Source: Megalopta genalis (Eukaryota; Arthropoda; Insecta; Hymenoptera; Halictidae). From it: a DNA stretch of 64,000 bases. The stretch spans positions 310,001 through 374,000 of the forward strand of contig NW_027476256.1 in assembly GCF_051020955.1 (NCBI RefSeq), given 5' to 3'. This document shows, piece by piece, positions 14,431 to 27,070 of this stretch; the stretch's first letter is position 1; each line of letters starts with the position of its first letter. Below the pieces are notes generated by a model. That model was not told where the DNA came from and did no database searches. It worked only from the letters and a program-made list of their open reading frames with translations. The position numbers were made by a program, and so were the translations under genes.

Positions 14431-14536
14431 TTCAACTCCATGCGAAACAAACGAGTTAGCTTCAAATCCAAGCGTAACAAATGATTGTGCTTCAAATCAA
14501 AGCGAAGTGGAAGGCTTAGCTTCAAATCCATGCGAA

Positions 14537-16254
14537 TCAAATGGTTTAGATTCAAATGCTTGTTTTATAAATAATTTAGCTTCAAGTACTTGTTTTATAC
14601 ATGATTCAGTTTCAAATCCATGCGCAACACATGATTTACCTTCAAATTAATTCCAAACACATGGTTCAGCTTAATATTCATGCGAAACAAATGGTTAAGC
14701 TTCATATACGTGTGACATACATGATTTAGCTTCAAACCATGCGGAACACATGATTTAGCTACAATTCAATTCGAACTGGTACGCTTATCTTCAAATTCAT
14801 GCGAAACATATGGTTTAGATATAAGTACTTGTGATTTCATAATTTAGATTCAACTGCATGCGAAACAAACGAGTTAGCTTCAAATCCAAGCGAAACACAT
14901 GATTTAGCTTCAAACTCATGCGAAACACATGGTTAAGCTTAATATTCATGCAGAACAAATGGTTCAGCTTCAAATACTTGTGATATATATGATTGAGCTT
15001 CAACTGCATGCGAAACAAACGAGTTATCTTCAAATCCATGCGAGACACGTGATTTAGCTTCAATTCAATGCGAATCAAATAGTTTAACTTCAAATACTTG
15101 TTATATACATGATTTAGCTTCAACTGCATTCAAAACAAACGAGTTAGCTTCAAATCCATGCGAAACACATGATTTAGCTTTAAATTCATGCGAATCACAT
15201 GGTATAGATTACTATGCATGCGAAAAACATGGTTTAGATTAATATTCATGCGGAACAATTGTTTCAGCTTCAAATACTTGTGATATACATGATTTAGCTT
15301 CAACTCCATGCGAAACAAACGAGTTAGCTTCATATCCATGTTTAGTTTATTATTCATGCGAAACACATGGATTAGAATAATATTCATGCGGAACAATTGG
15401 TTCAGCTTCAAATACTTGTGATATACATGATTTAGCTTCAACTGCATTCAAAACAAACGAGTTAGCTTCAAATCCATGCGAAACACATGATTTAGCTTTA
15501 AATTCATGCGAATCACATGGTATAGATTACTATGCATGCGAAAAACATGGTTTAGATTAATATTCATGCGGAACAATTGTTTCAGCTTCAAATACTTGTG
15601 ATATACATGATTTAGCTTCAACTCCATGCGAAACAAACGAGTTAGCTTCATATCCATGTTTAGTTTATTATTCATGCGAAACACATGGATTAGAATAATA
15701 TTCATGCGGAACAATTGGTTCAGCTTCAAATACTTGTGATATACATGATTTAGCTTCAACTGCATTCAAAACAAACGAGTTAGCTTCAAATCCATGCGAA
15801 ACACATGATTTAGCTTTAAATTCATGCGAATCACATGGTATAGATTACTATGCATGCGAAAAACATGGTTTAGATTAATATTCATGCGGAACAATTGGTT
15901 CAGCTTCAAATACTTGTGATATACATGATTTAGCTTCAACTCCATGCGAAACAAACGAGTTAGCTTCATATCCATGTTTAGTTTATTATTCATGCGAAAC
16001 ACATGGATTAGAATAATATTCATGCGGAACAATTGGTTCAGCTTCAAATACTTGTGATATACATGATTTAGCTTCAACTGCATTCAAAACAAACGAGTTA
16101 GCTTCAAATCCATGCGAAACACATGATTTAGCTTTAAATTCATGCGAATCACATGGTATAGATTACTATGCATGCGAAAAACATGGTTTAGATTAATATT
16201 CATGCGGAACAATTGGTTCAGCTTCAAATACTTGTGATATACATGATTTAGCTT
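14537..16254 (+). repeat. Type 3 HOR block containing the 318-bp triplication
   Basis: The block is dominated by type 3 monomers such as gcttaatattcatgcg, which place TAA in the otherwise open plus frame. It includes degenerate monomers with cttgttttataaata and ttaccttcaaattaatt near 14560-14660. The centre is the three-copy 318-bp array listed separately. The left part is repeated at 16719-17312 and 24679-24970 and, more loosely, at 31530-31966. Confidence 0.75.
15130..16083 (+). repeat. 318-bp tandem triplication
   Basis: Three consecutive units start at about 15130, 15448 and 15766. Each is eleven monomers less 12 bases. The lost bases are in a truncated monomer where catatccatg runs straight into tttagtttattattc. 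Because 12 is a multiple of 3, frames are kept, and each unit carries the same 105-codon minus-strand open frame ending in a TGA made by tgcattcaaaac on the plus strand. Units one and two share gaacaattgtttcagc; unit three has gaacaattggttcagc. Confidence 0.9.
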
Positions 16255-17510
16255 CTACTCCATGCGAAACAAACGAGTTAGCTTCAAATCCATGCAAAAC
16301 ACATGATTTAGCTTTAAATTCATGCGAATCACATGGTATAGATTACTATGCATGCGAAAAACATGGTTTAGATTAATATTCATGCGGAACAATTGGTTCA
16401 GCTTCAAATACTTGTGATATACATGATTTAGCTTCTACTCCATGCGAAACAAACGAGTTAGCTTCAAATCCATGCGAAACACATGATTTATCTTCAAATT
16501 CATGCGAAACACATGGTTTAGATTATTATTCATGCGAAACACATGGTTTAGCTTAATAGTCATGCAAAACAATTGGTTCAGCTTCAAATACTTGTGATAT
16601 ACATGATTTAGCTTCAACTCCATGCGAAACAAACGAGTTAGCTTCAAATCCAAGCGTAACAAATGATTGTGCTTCAAATCAAAGCGAAGTGGAAGGCTTA
16701 GCTTCAAATCCATGCGAATCAAATGGTTTAGATTCAAATGCTTGTTTTATAAATGATTTAGCTTCAAGTACTTGTTTTATACATGATTCAGTTTCAAATC
16801 CATGCGCAACACATGATTTACCTTCAAATTAATTCCAAACACATGGTTCAGCTTAATATTCATGCGAAACAAATGGTTAAGCTTCATATACGTGTGACAT
16901 ACATGATTTAGCTTCAAACCATGCGGAACACATGATTTAGCTACAATTCAATTCGAACTGGTACGCTTATCTTCAAATTCATGCGAAACATATGGTTTAG
17001 ATATAAGTACTTGTGATATTCATAATTTAGATACAACTGCATGCGAAACAAACGAGTTAGCTTCAAATCCAAGCGAAACACATGATTTAGCTTCAAACTC
17101 ATGCGAAACACATGGTTAAGCTTAATATTCATGGAGAACAAATGGTTCAGCTTCAAATACTTGTGATATACATGATTGAGCTTCAACTGCATGCGAAACA
17201 AACGAGTTATCTTCAAATCCATGCGAGACACGTGATTTAGCTTCAATTCAATGCGAATCAAATAGTTTAACTTCAAATACTTGTTATATACATGATTTAG
17301 CTTCAACTGCATTCAAAACAAACGACTTAGCTTCAAATCCATGCGAAACACATGATTTAGCTTTAAATTCATGCGAATCACATGGTATAGATTACTATGC
17401 ATGCGAAAAACATGGTTTAGATTAATATTCATGCGGAACAATTGTTTCAGCTTCAAATACTTGTGATATACATGATTTAGCTTCTACTCCATGCGAAACA
17501 AACGAGTTAG
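16255..17510 (+). repeat. Second copy of 14073-15327 (2.18-kb duplication)
   Basis: The block matches 14073-15327 at offset 2182. The offset becomes 2183 after a one-base difference where gtgatttcataattt (14830) becomes gtgatattcataattt (17013). Other differences are few, for example ccatgcaaaacac near 16290 and catggagaac near 17131. At about 17500-17530 the sequence leaves type 3 and enters type 2 monomers through a shared aaacaaacgagtta monomer, a chimeric HOR junction. Confidence 0.82.
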
Positions 17511-19484
17511 CTTCAAATCCATGCGGAACACATGATTTAGCTTAAAACTCATGCGATACACGCGGATTAGATTCAAATCCATGCCAAACAAATACTTTAG
17601 ATTCAGATACTTGTGATATACGTTATTTAGATTCAACTGCATGCGCAACAAACGAGTTAGTTTCAAATCCCTGCGAAACAAATTATTGAGCAGCAAACAC
17701 TTGGGATTTAGGTGATATAGCTTCAGCTGCATGCGAAACAAACGAGTTAGCTTCAAGTCCATGCGATGTAGAAGGTTTAGTTTCAAATCCATGCGAAACA
17801 AATTATTGAGCAGCAAACACTTGGGATTTAGGTGATATAGCTTCAGCTGCATGCGAAACAAACGAGTTAGCTTCAAGTCCATGCGATGTAGAAGGTTTAG
17901 CTTCAAATCCATGCGAAACAACTGATTTAGCTTCAAACACTTGGGATATAAGTGATATAGCTTCAAATGCAGTCGAAACAAACGAGTTAGCTTCAAATCC
18001 ATGCGGAACACATGATTTAGCTTAAAACTCATGCGGTACACGTGGATTAGATTCAAATCCATGCCACAAAAATACTTCAGATTCAGATACTTGTGATATA
18101 CGTTATTTAGATTCAACTGCATGCGCAACAAACGAGTTAGCTTCAAATCCATGCGAAACAAATTATTGAGCTTCAAACAGTTGGGATATAGGCTATATAG
18201 CTTCAAATGCAGGCGAAACAAACCAGTTAGCTTTAATTCCATACGTGACACACGATTTAGCTTAAAATTAATGCGAAACATCTATTAGCTTCAAATTCGT
18301 GCGAAACAAACGTGTTAGCTTCAAATCCATGCGAAACACATGATATAACTGCAAATCAATGCGATGTTGTAGGTTTAGCTTCAAATCCATGCGAAACAAA
18401 TGATTTAGCTTGAGATACTAGCGATATATGTGATATTGCTTCAAGTGCAGACGAAACAAACGAGTTAGCTTCAAATCCATGCGGAACACATGATTCAGCT
18501 TAAAATTCATGCGATTTAGAAGGTTTAGCTTCAAAACCATGCAAAACAAATGATTGAGCTGCAAATACTTGGGATATAAGTGATATATCTTCAAATGCAG
18601 ACGAAACAAACGAGCCAGCTTCAAATCCATGCGAAACAGATGATTGAACTGCAAATCAATGCGATGTAGAAGGTTTAGCTTCAAATCCATGCGAAAAAAA
18701 TGATTTTTCTTCAAATACTTGCGATACAAGTGATATAGCGTCAAATGCAGGCGAAACAAACGAGTTAGCTTCAAATCCAAGAGAACACATGATTTTGCTG
18801 CAAATCAATGCGATATAGAAGGTTTAGCATCAAATCCATGCGAAACAAATGATTTAGCATCAGATACTTGCGATATAAGTGATATAGCTTCAAATGCTGG
18901 GGAAACAAACGAGTTAGTTTCAAATCCATGCGAAACACATGATTTAGCTGCATATCAATGCAATGAAGAACGATTAGCTTCAAATCCATGGAAACAAATG
19001 ATTTAGCATCAGTTACTTGCGATATATCTGATATAGCTTCAAATGCTGGGGAAACAAACGAGTTAGCATAAAATCCACGCGAAACAAATGATTTAGCTTC
19101 AAACACTTGGGATATAAGCGATATAGCTGCAAATGCAGACGAATCAAACGAGTTAGCTTCAAATCCATGCGACACACATGATTTAGAAGCAAATCAATGC
19201 GATGTAGAAGGTTTAGCTTAAAATCCATGCTAAACAAATGATTTAGCTTCAGATACTTGCGAATATAAGTGATATAGCTTTCAATGCAGGCGAAACAAGC
19301 GAGTTAGCTTGAATTCCATGCGAAACACATGATTCACCTACAAATTCAAACGAAACATATGGTTTAGCTTAATATTCATGCGAAAGATATGTTTCAGCTT
19401 CAAATACTTGTGATATACATGATTTAGCTTCAACTGCATGCGAAGCAAACGAGTTAGCTTCAAATCCATGCGAAACACATGATT
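17493..19484 (+). repeat. Type 2 HOR block, copy 1 (R block)
   Basis: Type 2 monomers dominate: cttgcgatataagtgata, gcagacgaaac and gcaaatcaatgcgatg. The block recurs at offset 2989 (20482-22473) and much of it again at 27.95-29.7 kb. Inside it a 120-bp (four-monomer) doublet is visible, with the words ttattgagcagcaaac near 17683 and 17803. It holds a 265-codon minus-strand open frame (17484-18281), which I regard as a by-product of the repeat. From about 19250 it grades into the sequence seen at base 1 (gaatataagtgatatagc). Confidence 0.82.
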
Positions 19485-20470
19485 TAAATTCAAATCAATG
19501 CGAAGTAGAAGAATTCGCTTCAACTACATGAGAAACAAATGATTTAACTTCTGATAATTGCGATATAAGTGATATAACCTCAAATGCACGCGAAACAATC
19601 GAGTTAGCTTCAAATCCATGCGAACCAAATGATTCAGCTTCATATCGAAGCGAAGTTGAAGGCTTAGCTTCAAATCCATGCGAATCAAATGGTTTAGCTT
19701 CAAATACTTGTGAAATACATGATTTATCTTCAACTGCATGCGAAACAAACGAGATATCTTCAAATCCAAGCGAATCACATGATTTAGCTTCAAATCAATG
19801 CGAAGTAGAAGGCTTAGCTTCAAATCCATGCGAAACAAATGGTTCAGCTTCAAATACTTGAGATGTGCATGATTTAGCTTCAATCGCATGCGAAACAAAC
19901 GAGTTAGCTTCAAATCCATGCGAAACACATGATTTAGCTTCAAATCAAAGCGAAGTTGAAGGCTTAGCTTCAAATCAATGCGATGTACAAGGTTTAGCTT
20001 CAAATTCATGCTAAACAAACGATTTAGCTTCAGATACTTGCGATATAATATGCGCAAGTTTGCGATATAAGTGATATAGCATTAAATGCAGGCGAAACGA
20101 ACGAGTTAGCTGTAAATCCAAGAGAAACACATGATTTAGATGCAAATCAATACGATGCTGAAGGTTTAGGTTCAAATCCACGCGAAACAAATGATTTAGC
20201 TTCAGATACTAGCGATATATGTGATATTGCTTCAAGTGCAGACGAAACAAACGAGTTAGCTTCAAATCCATGCGAAACAAATGATTTAGCTTCAAACACT
20301 TGGCATATAAGTGATATAGTTTCAAATGCAGACGAAACAAACGAGTTAGCTTCAGATCCATGCGAAACACATGATTTAGCTGCAAATCAATGCGACGTTG
20401 AAGGTTTAACTTCAAATCCATGCGAAACAAATGATTTCGCTTCAGATACTAGCGATATAAGTGATATTGC
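19485..20470 (+). repeat. Type 1 HOR segment and return to type 2
   Basis: Between two R-block copies lies about 1 kb, mostly type 1 (gaagtagaaggctta, gaagttgaaggctta), then type 2 from about 20060. From about 19601 onward it is repeated at offset 7471 (27072 onward), with differences such as tatcgaagcg (19651) against tatcaaagcg. It contains the small palindromic insertion listed next. Confidence 0.78.
20036..20059 (+). repeat. Short inverted repeat acttgcg / cgcaagt interrupting the array
   Basis: A D-type monomer is interrupted: acttgcg (20036-20042), a 10-base AT-rich spacer, then its exact reverse complement cgcaagt (20053-20059), after which ttgcgatataagtg resumes. It is the only place where I noticed a piece of monomer in inverted orientation. 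The copy at about 27507-27530 has one arm changed (acttgca). A template-switch insertion during replication fits; a functional hairpin is not indicated. Confidence 0.8.
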
Positions 20471-22473
20471 TTCAAGTGCAGTCGAAACAAACGAGTTAGC
20501 TTCAAATCCATGCGGAACACATGATTTAGCTTAAAACTCATGCAATACACGCGGATTAGATTCAAATCCATGCCAAACAAATACTTTAGATTCAGATACT
20601 TGTGATATACGTTATTTAGATTCAACTGCATGCGCAACAAACGAGTTAGTTTCAAATCCCTGCGAAACAAATTATTGAGCAGCAAACACTTGGGATTTAG
20701 GTGATATAGCTTCAGCTGCATGCGAAACAAACGAGTTAGCTTCAAGTCCATGCGATGTAGAAGGTTTAGTTTCAAATCCATGCGAAACAAATTATTGAGC
20801 AGCAAACACTTGGGATTTAGGTGATATAGCTTCAGCTGCATGCGAAACAAACGAGTTAGCTTCAAGTCCATGCGATGTAGAAGGTTTAGCTTCAAATCCA
20901 TGCGAAACAACTGATTTAGCTTCAAACACTTGGGATATAAGTGATATAGCTTCAAATGCAGTCGAAACAAACGAGTTAGCTTCAAATCCATGCGGAACAC
21001 ATGATTTAGCTTAAAACTCATGCGGTACACGTGGATTAGATTCAAATCCATGCCACAAAAATACTTCAGATTCAGATACTTGTGATATACGTTATTTAGA
21101 TTCAACTGCATGCGCAACAAACGAGTTAGCTTCAAATCCATGCGAAACAAATTATTGAGCTTCAAACAGTTGGGATATAGGCTATATAGCTTCAAATGCA
21201 GGCGAAACAAACCAGTTAGCTTTAATTCCATACGTGACACACGATTTAGCTTAAAATTAATGCGAAACATCTATTAGCTTCAAATTCGTGCGAAACAAAC
21301 GTGTTAGCTTCAAATCCATGCGAAACACATGATATAACTGCAAATCAATGCGATGTTGTAGGTTTAGCTTCAAATCCATGCGAAACAAATGATTTAGCTT
21401 GAGATACTAGCGATATATGTGATATTGCTTCAAGTGCAGACGAAACAAACGAGTTAGCTTCAAATCCATGCGGAACACATGATTCAGCTTAAAATTCATG
21501 CGATTTAGAAGGTTTAGCTTCAAAACCATGCAAAACAAATGATTGAGCTGCAAATACTTGGGATATAAGTGATATATCTTCAAATGCAGACGAAACAAAC
21601 GAGCCAGCTTCAAATCCATGCGAAACAGATGATTGAACTGCAAATCAATGCGATGTAGAAGGTTTAGCTTCAAATCCATGCGAAAAAAATGATTTTTCTT
21701 CAAATACTTGCGATACAAGTGATATAGCGTCAAATGCAGGCGAAACAAACGAGTTAGCTTCAAATCCAAGAGAACACATGATTTTGCTGCAAATCAATGC
21801 GATATAGAAGGTTTAGCATCAAATCCATGCGAAACAAATGATTTAGCATCAGATACTTGCGATATAAGTGATATAGCTTCAAATGCAGGGGAAACAAACG
21901 AGTTAGTTTCAAATCCATGCGAAACACATGATTTAGCTGCATATCAATGCAATGAAGAACGATTAGCTTCAAATCCATGGAAACAAATGATTTAGCATCA
22001 GTTACTTGCGATATATCTGATATAGCTTCAAATGCTGGGGAAACAAACGAGTTAGCATAAAATCCATGCGAAACAAATGATTTAGCTTCAAACACTTGGG
22101 ATATAAGCGATATAGCTGCAAATGCAGACGAGTCAAACGAGTTAGCTTCAAATCCATGCGACACACATGATTTAGAAGCAAATCAATGCGATGTAGAAGG
22201 TTTAGCTTAAAATCCATGCTAAACAAATGATTTAGCTTCAGATACTTGCGAATATAAGTGATATAGCTTTCAATGCAGGCGAAACAAGCGAGTTAGCTTG
22301 AATTCCATGCGAAACACATGATTCAGCTACAAATTCAAACGAAACATATGGTTTAGCTTAATATTCATGCGAAAGATATGTTTCAGCTTCAAATACTTGT
22401 GATATACATGATTTAGCTTCAACTGCATGCGAAGCAAACGAGTTAGCTTCAAATCCATGCGAAACACATGATT
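20471..22473 (+). repeat. Type 2 HOR block, copy 2 (R block)
   Basis: It matches 17493-19484 at offset 2989 with scattered substitutions, for example gctgggg at 18896 against gcaggggaa here, and a cacgcg against catgcg change. Translations of corresponding minus-strand open frames differ at only a few positions. From about 20471 to 22250 it is also matched at 27942-29721 (offset 7471), so three copies of this material exist in the window. Confidence 0.85.
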
Positions 22474-25070
22474 TAGCTTCAAATCAAAGCGAAGTGGAAG
22501 GCTTAGCTTCAACTCAATGCGAATCAATTGGTTCAGCTTCAAATACTTGTGATATACATGATTTAGCTTCAACTGCATTCAAAACAAACGAGTTAGCTTC
22601 AAATCCATGCGAAACACATGATTTAGCTTTAAATTCATGCGAATCACATGGTATAGATTACTATGCATGCGAAAAACATGGTTTAGATTAATATTCATGC
22701 GGAACAATTGGTTCAGCTTCAAATACTTGTGATATACATGATTTAGCTTCAACTCCATGCGAAACAAACGAGTTAGCTTCATATCCATGTTTAGATTATT
22801 ATTCATGCGAAACACATGGATTAGAATAATATTCATGCGGAACTATTGGTTCAGCTTCAAATACTTGTGATATACATGATTTAGCTTCAACTCCATGCGA
22901 AACAAACGAGTTAGCTTCATATCCATGCGAAACACATGATTTAGCTTCAAATTCATGCGAAACACATGGTTTAGCTTCAAATACTTGTGATATACATGAT
23001 TTAGCTTCAAATACAGGCGAAACAAACGAGTTTGCTTCAAATCCATGCGAAACACATGATTGTGCTTCAAATTCATTCGAAACACATTGATTAGCTTAAT
23101 ATTCATTCGAAAAAAATGGATGAGCTTCAAATAGTTATGTCAATGCGAAGTAGAAGGCTTATCTTCAAAACCATGCGAAACAAATGGTATAGCTTCAAAT
23201 GCTTGTGATATACATGATTTAGCTTCAACTGCATCGAAACAAATGAATTAGCTTCAAATTCTAGCGAAACACATGATTTAGTTTCAAATCAATGCGAAGT
23301 AGAAGCCTTATCTTCAAATACATGCGAAACAAATGGTATAGCTTCAAATACTTGTGATATACATGATTTAGCTTCAAATGCAGCCGAAACAATCGAGTTA
23401 GTTTTAAATCCAAGCGAAGCACATGATTTAACTTCAAATCAATGCGAAGTAGAAGGCTTAGCTTCAAATCCATGCGAATCAAATGCTTTAGCTTCAAATA
23501 GTTGTGTTATACATGAATTAGCTTCAAATGCGGCCGAAACAATCGAGTTAGTTTTTAATCCAAATGAAACACAAGATTTAGCTTCAAATTCATGCGAAGT
23601 AGAAGGCTTCTCTTCAAATACATGCGAAACAAATGGTATAGCTTCAAATACTTGTGATATACATGATTTAGCTTCAAATACAGGCGAAACAATCGAGTTT
23701 GCTTTAAATCCATCCGAAACACATGATTTAGCTTCAAATCAATGCGAAGTAGAAGGCTTAGCTTCAAATCCAAGCGAAGCACATGATTTAGCTTCAAGTT
23801 AATGCGATTTAGGAGGCTTAGTTTCAAATCCCTGCGAATCAATTGGTATAGCATCAAATACTTGTGATATACATGATTTGGCATCAGCTGCATGCGAAAC
23901 AAACGAGTTAGCTTCAAATCCAAGTGAAACACATGATGTAGCTTCAAATCAATGCGAAGTAGAAGGCTTAGATTCAACTCAATGCGAATCAAATGGTTTA
24001 ATATCAAATACTTGTGATATACATGATTTAGCTTCAACTGCATTCAAAACAAACGAGTTAGCTTCAAATCCATGCGAAACACATGATTTAGCTTTAAATT
24101 CATGCGAATCACATGGTATAGATTACTATGCATGCGAAAAACATGGTTTAGATTAATATTCATGCGGAACAATTGGTTCAGCTTCAAATACTTGTGATAT
24201 ACATGATTTAGCTTCTACTCCATGCGAAACAAACGAGTTAGCTTCAAATCCATGCGAAACACATGATTTAGCTTTAAATTCATGCGAATCACATGGTATA
24301 GATTACTATGCATGCGAAAAACATGGTTTAGATTAATATTCATGCGGAACAATTGGTTCAGCTTCAAATACTTGTGATATACATGATTTAGCTTCTACTC
24401 CATGCGAAACAAACGAGTTAGCTTCAAATCCATGCGAAACACATGATTTATCTTCAAATTCATGCGAAACACATGGTTTAGATTATTATTCATGCGAAAC
24501 ACATGGTTTAGCTTAATAGTCATGCAAAACAATTGGTTCAGCTTCAAATACTTGTGATATACATGATTTAGCTTCAACTCCATGCGAAACAAGCGAGTTA
24601 GCTTCAAATCCAAGCGTAACAAATGATTGTGCTTCAAATCAAAGCGAAGTGGAAGGCTTAGCTTAAAATCCATGCGAATCAAATGGTTTAGATTCAAATG
24701 CTTGTTTTATAAATAATTTAGCTTCAAGTACTTGTTTTATACATGATTCAGTTTCAAATCCATGCGCAACACATGATTTACCTTCAAATTAATTCCAAAC
24801 ACATGGTTCAGCTTAATATTCATGCGAAACAAATGGTTAAGCTTCATATACGTGTGACATACATGATTTAGCTTCAAACCATGCGGAACACATGATTTAG
24901 CTACAATTCAATTCGAACTGGTACGCTTATCTTCAAATTCATGCGAAACATATGGTTTAGATATAAGTACTTGTGATTTCATAATTTAGATTCAACTGCA
25001 TGCGAAACAAACGAGTTAGCTTCAAATCCAAGCGAAACACATGATTTAGCTTCAAACTCATGCGAAACAC
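22250..25070 (+). repeat. Third, shortened copy of the 4.4-6.9 / 11.9-14.9 kb material
   Basis: From about 22473 to 23400 the block follows 12090-13017 (offset 10383). From 23410 to about 24970 it follows 13268-14828 (offset 10142). The 241-bp offset change marks a deletion, here or in an ancestor, between similar monomers at the ttttaaatccaa word near 23402. It also carries the doubled 180-bp unit, so it is closer to copy 2 (7248-14536) than to copy 1. Confidence 0.82.
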
Positions 25071-27070
25071 ATGATTTAGATTATTATTCATGCGAAACAC
25101 ATGGTTTAGCTTAATAGTCATGCGGAACAATTGGTTCAGCTTCAAATACTTGTGATATAAATGAATTAGCTTCAACTGCATGCGAAACAAACGAGTAAGC
25201 CTCAAATCCAATCGAAACACATGATTTAGCTTCAAACTCATGCGAAACACATGGTTAAGCTTAATATTCATGCAGAACAAATGGTACAGCTTCAAATACT
25301 TGTGATATACATGATTTAGTTTCAACTGCATGTGAAACAAACGTGTTAGCTTCAAATTCAAGCGAAAGATATGGTTCAGCTTCAAATCAATGCGAAGTAG
25401 AAGACTTAGCTTCAAATCCATGCGAAACAATTGGTTTAGCTTCAAATACTTGTGATATAAGTGATATAGCTTCAACTGCATGCGAAACAAACGAGTTATC
25501 TTCAAATCCATGCGGAACACATGATTTAGCTTCAAATCAATGCGAAGTAGAAGGCTTATCTTCAAATCAATGCGAAGCAAATGCTTTAGATTCAAATAAT
25601 TGTGATATACATGATTTAGATTCAAATGCTGGCGAAACAAACGAGTTAGTTTCACATTCATGCGAATCACAGGATTCAGCTTCAAATCAATGCGAAGTAG
25701 AAGGCTTAGCTTCAAATCCATGCGAGTCAAATGCTTTAGCTTCAAATACTTGTGATATACATGATTTAGCATCAACAGCATATGAAACGAACGAGTTAGC
25801 TTCAAATCCAAGCGAAACCCCTGATTTAGCTACAAATTCATATGAAACACTTGGGTTAGCTTCATATTCTTGCGAAACAAATGGGTCAGCTTCAAATATA
25901 CATGATTCAGCTTCAACTGCATGCGAAACAGACGAGTTAGCTTCAAATCAATGCGAAACACATGATTTAGCTTCAAACTCATGCGAAACACATGGTTTAG
26001 CTTAATATTCATGCCAAACTAATGGTTCAGCTTCAAATACTTGTGATATACATGATTTTGCTTCAAATGCAGGCGAAACAAACGAGTTAGCTTCAAATCC
26101 ATGCGAAACACATGATTTATCTTCAAATCAATGCGAAGTAAAAGGCTTATCTTCCAATCCGTGCGAAACAAACGGTTTAGCTTCAAATACTTGTGATATA
26201 AGTGATATAGCTTCAACTGCATGCGAAACAAACGAGTTAGCTTCAAATCCATGCGAAACACATGATTTAGCTTCAAATCAATGGGAAGTAGAAGGATTGT
26301 CTTCGAATCCGTGCGAAACAAATAGTTTAGCTTCAAATACTTGTGATATACATAATTTAGCTTTAAATGCAGGCGAAACACATGTTTTAGCATCAAATCA
26401 ATGCGAAGTAGAAGGCTTTGCTTCAAATCCAAGCGAATCAAATGGTTTAGCTTCAAATACTTTGATATACATGATTTAGCTTCAACTGCATGTGAAACAA
26501 ACGTGTTATCTTCAAATTCAAGCGAAAGATATGATTCAGCTTCAAATCAATGCGAAGTAGAAGGCTTAGCTTCAAATCCATGCGAAACAATTGGTTTAGC
26601 TTCAAATACTTGTGATATAAGTGATATAGCTTCAACTGCATGCGAAACAAACGAGTTATCTTCAAATCCATGCGGAACACATGATTTAGCTTCAAATCAA
26701 TGCGAAGTAGAAGGCTTATCTTCGAATCCATGCGAAGCAAATGGTTTAGCTTCAAATACTTTGATATACATAATTTAGATTCAAATGCTCGCGAAACAAA
26801 CGAGTTAGCTTCAAATTCATGCCAAACACATGATTTAGCTTCAAATTCATGCGAAACACATGATCTAGCTTTAAATCAATGCGAAGTAGAAGGCTTATCT
26901 TCAAATCAATGCGAAGCAAATGCTTTAGATTCAAATAATTGTGATATACATGATTTAGCTTCAAATTCTTGCGAAGTGGAACGCTTAGCTTCAAATCCAT
27001 GCGAAACAAATGGTTTAGCTTCAAATACTTGTGATATACATGATTTAGATTCAAATGCAGGCGAAAAAAA
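25071..27070 (+). repeat. Type 1 HOR block with internal 1160-bp-spaced duplication
   Basis: Mostly regular A-B-C-D-E type 1 pentamers, so the plus frame stays open for 220 codons (25343-26005) and 210 codons (26700-27332, running into the next block). About 25300-25560 recurs at 26460-26720 (offset 1160). The words aatactttgatatac near 26457 and 26757 are one-base-short D monomers that shift the frame. About 26090-26470 is matched 20.26 kb away at 46350-46730. Confidence 0.78.
25343..26005 (+). other. Incidental plus-strand open frame of decapeptide repeats (220 codons)
   Basis: The reading is a run of decapeptides of the LASNPCETHD / LASNQCEVEG / LASNTCDIHD kind with a Cys at nearly every tenth residue. 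I see no signal peptide, no non-repeat domain, no upstream leader distinct from the array, and no conserved start or stop context. It ends at a type 3 monomer (gcttaatattcatg). At 32428 the same frame recurs with exactly 50 residues missing. I treat it as open by virtue of the repeat, not as a gene. Confidence 0.25.

Larger units (their letters stand above)
7248..14536 (+). repeat. Copy 2 of the 7.25-7.46 kb segmental tandem duplication
   Basis: This block repeats 1-6900 almost without visible change. Two length differences stand out. A 209-bp stretch at about 10260-10470 is absent from copy 1. A 180-bp (six-monomer) stretch at about 14080-14260 is doubled here and single in copy 1. The match to copy 1 ends at 14536, where gaatcaaatgg replaces gaaacaaatga of 6895-6905. 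Long open frames have the same translation in both copies, for example 1022-1393 against 8269-8640 and 5957-6445 against 13413-13901. The duplication is therefore very recent, homogenised, or an assembly artefact. Confidence 0.88.

Noticed and set aside
14560..14660. Possible transposon or unique insertion near the cttgttttataaata words
   Set aside because: Monomer spacing continues through it; the words are degenerate D and A monomers, and no terminal repeats or target-site duplication are seen.
15130..16083. Three paralogous 105-codon genes
   Set aside because: They are the same 318-bp tandem unit; the apparent start and stop come from one mutated monomer (tgcattcaaaac) repeated with the unit.
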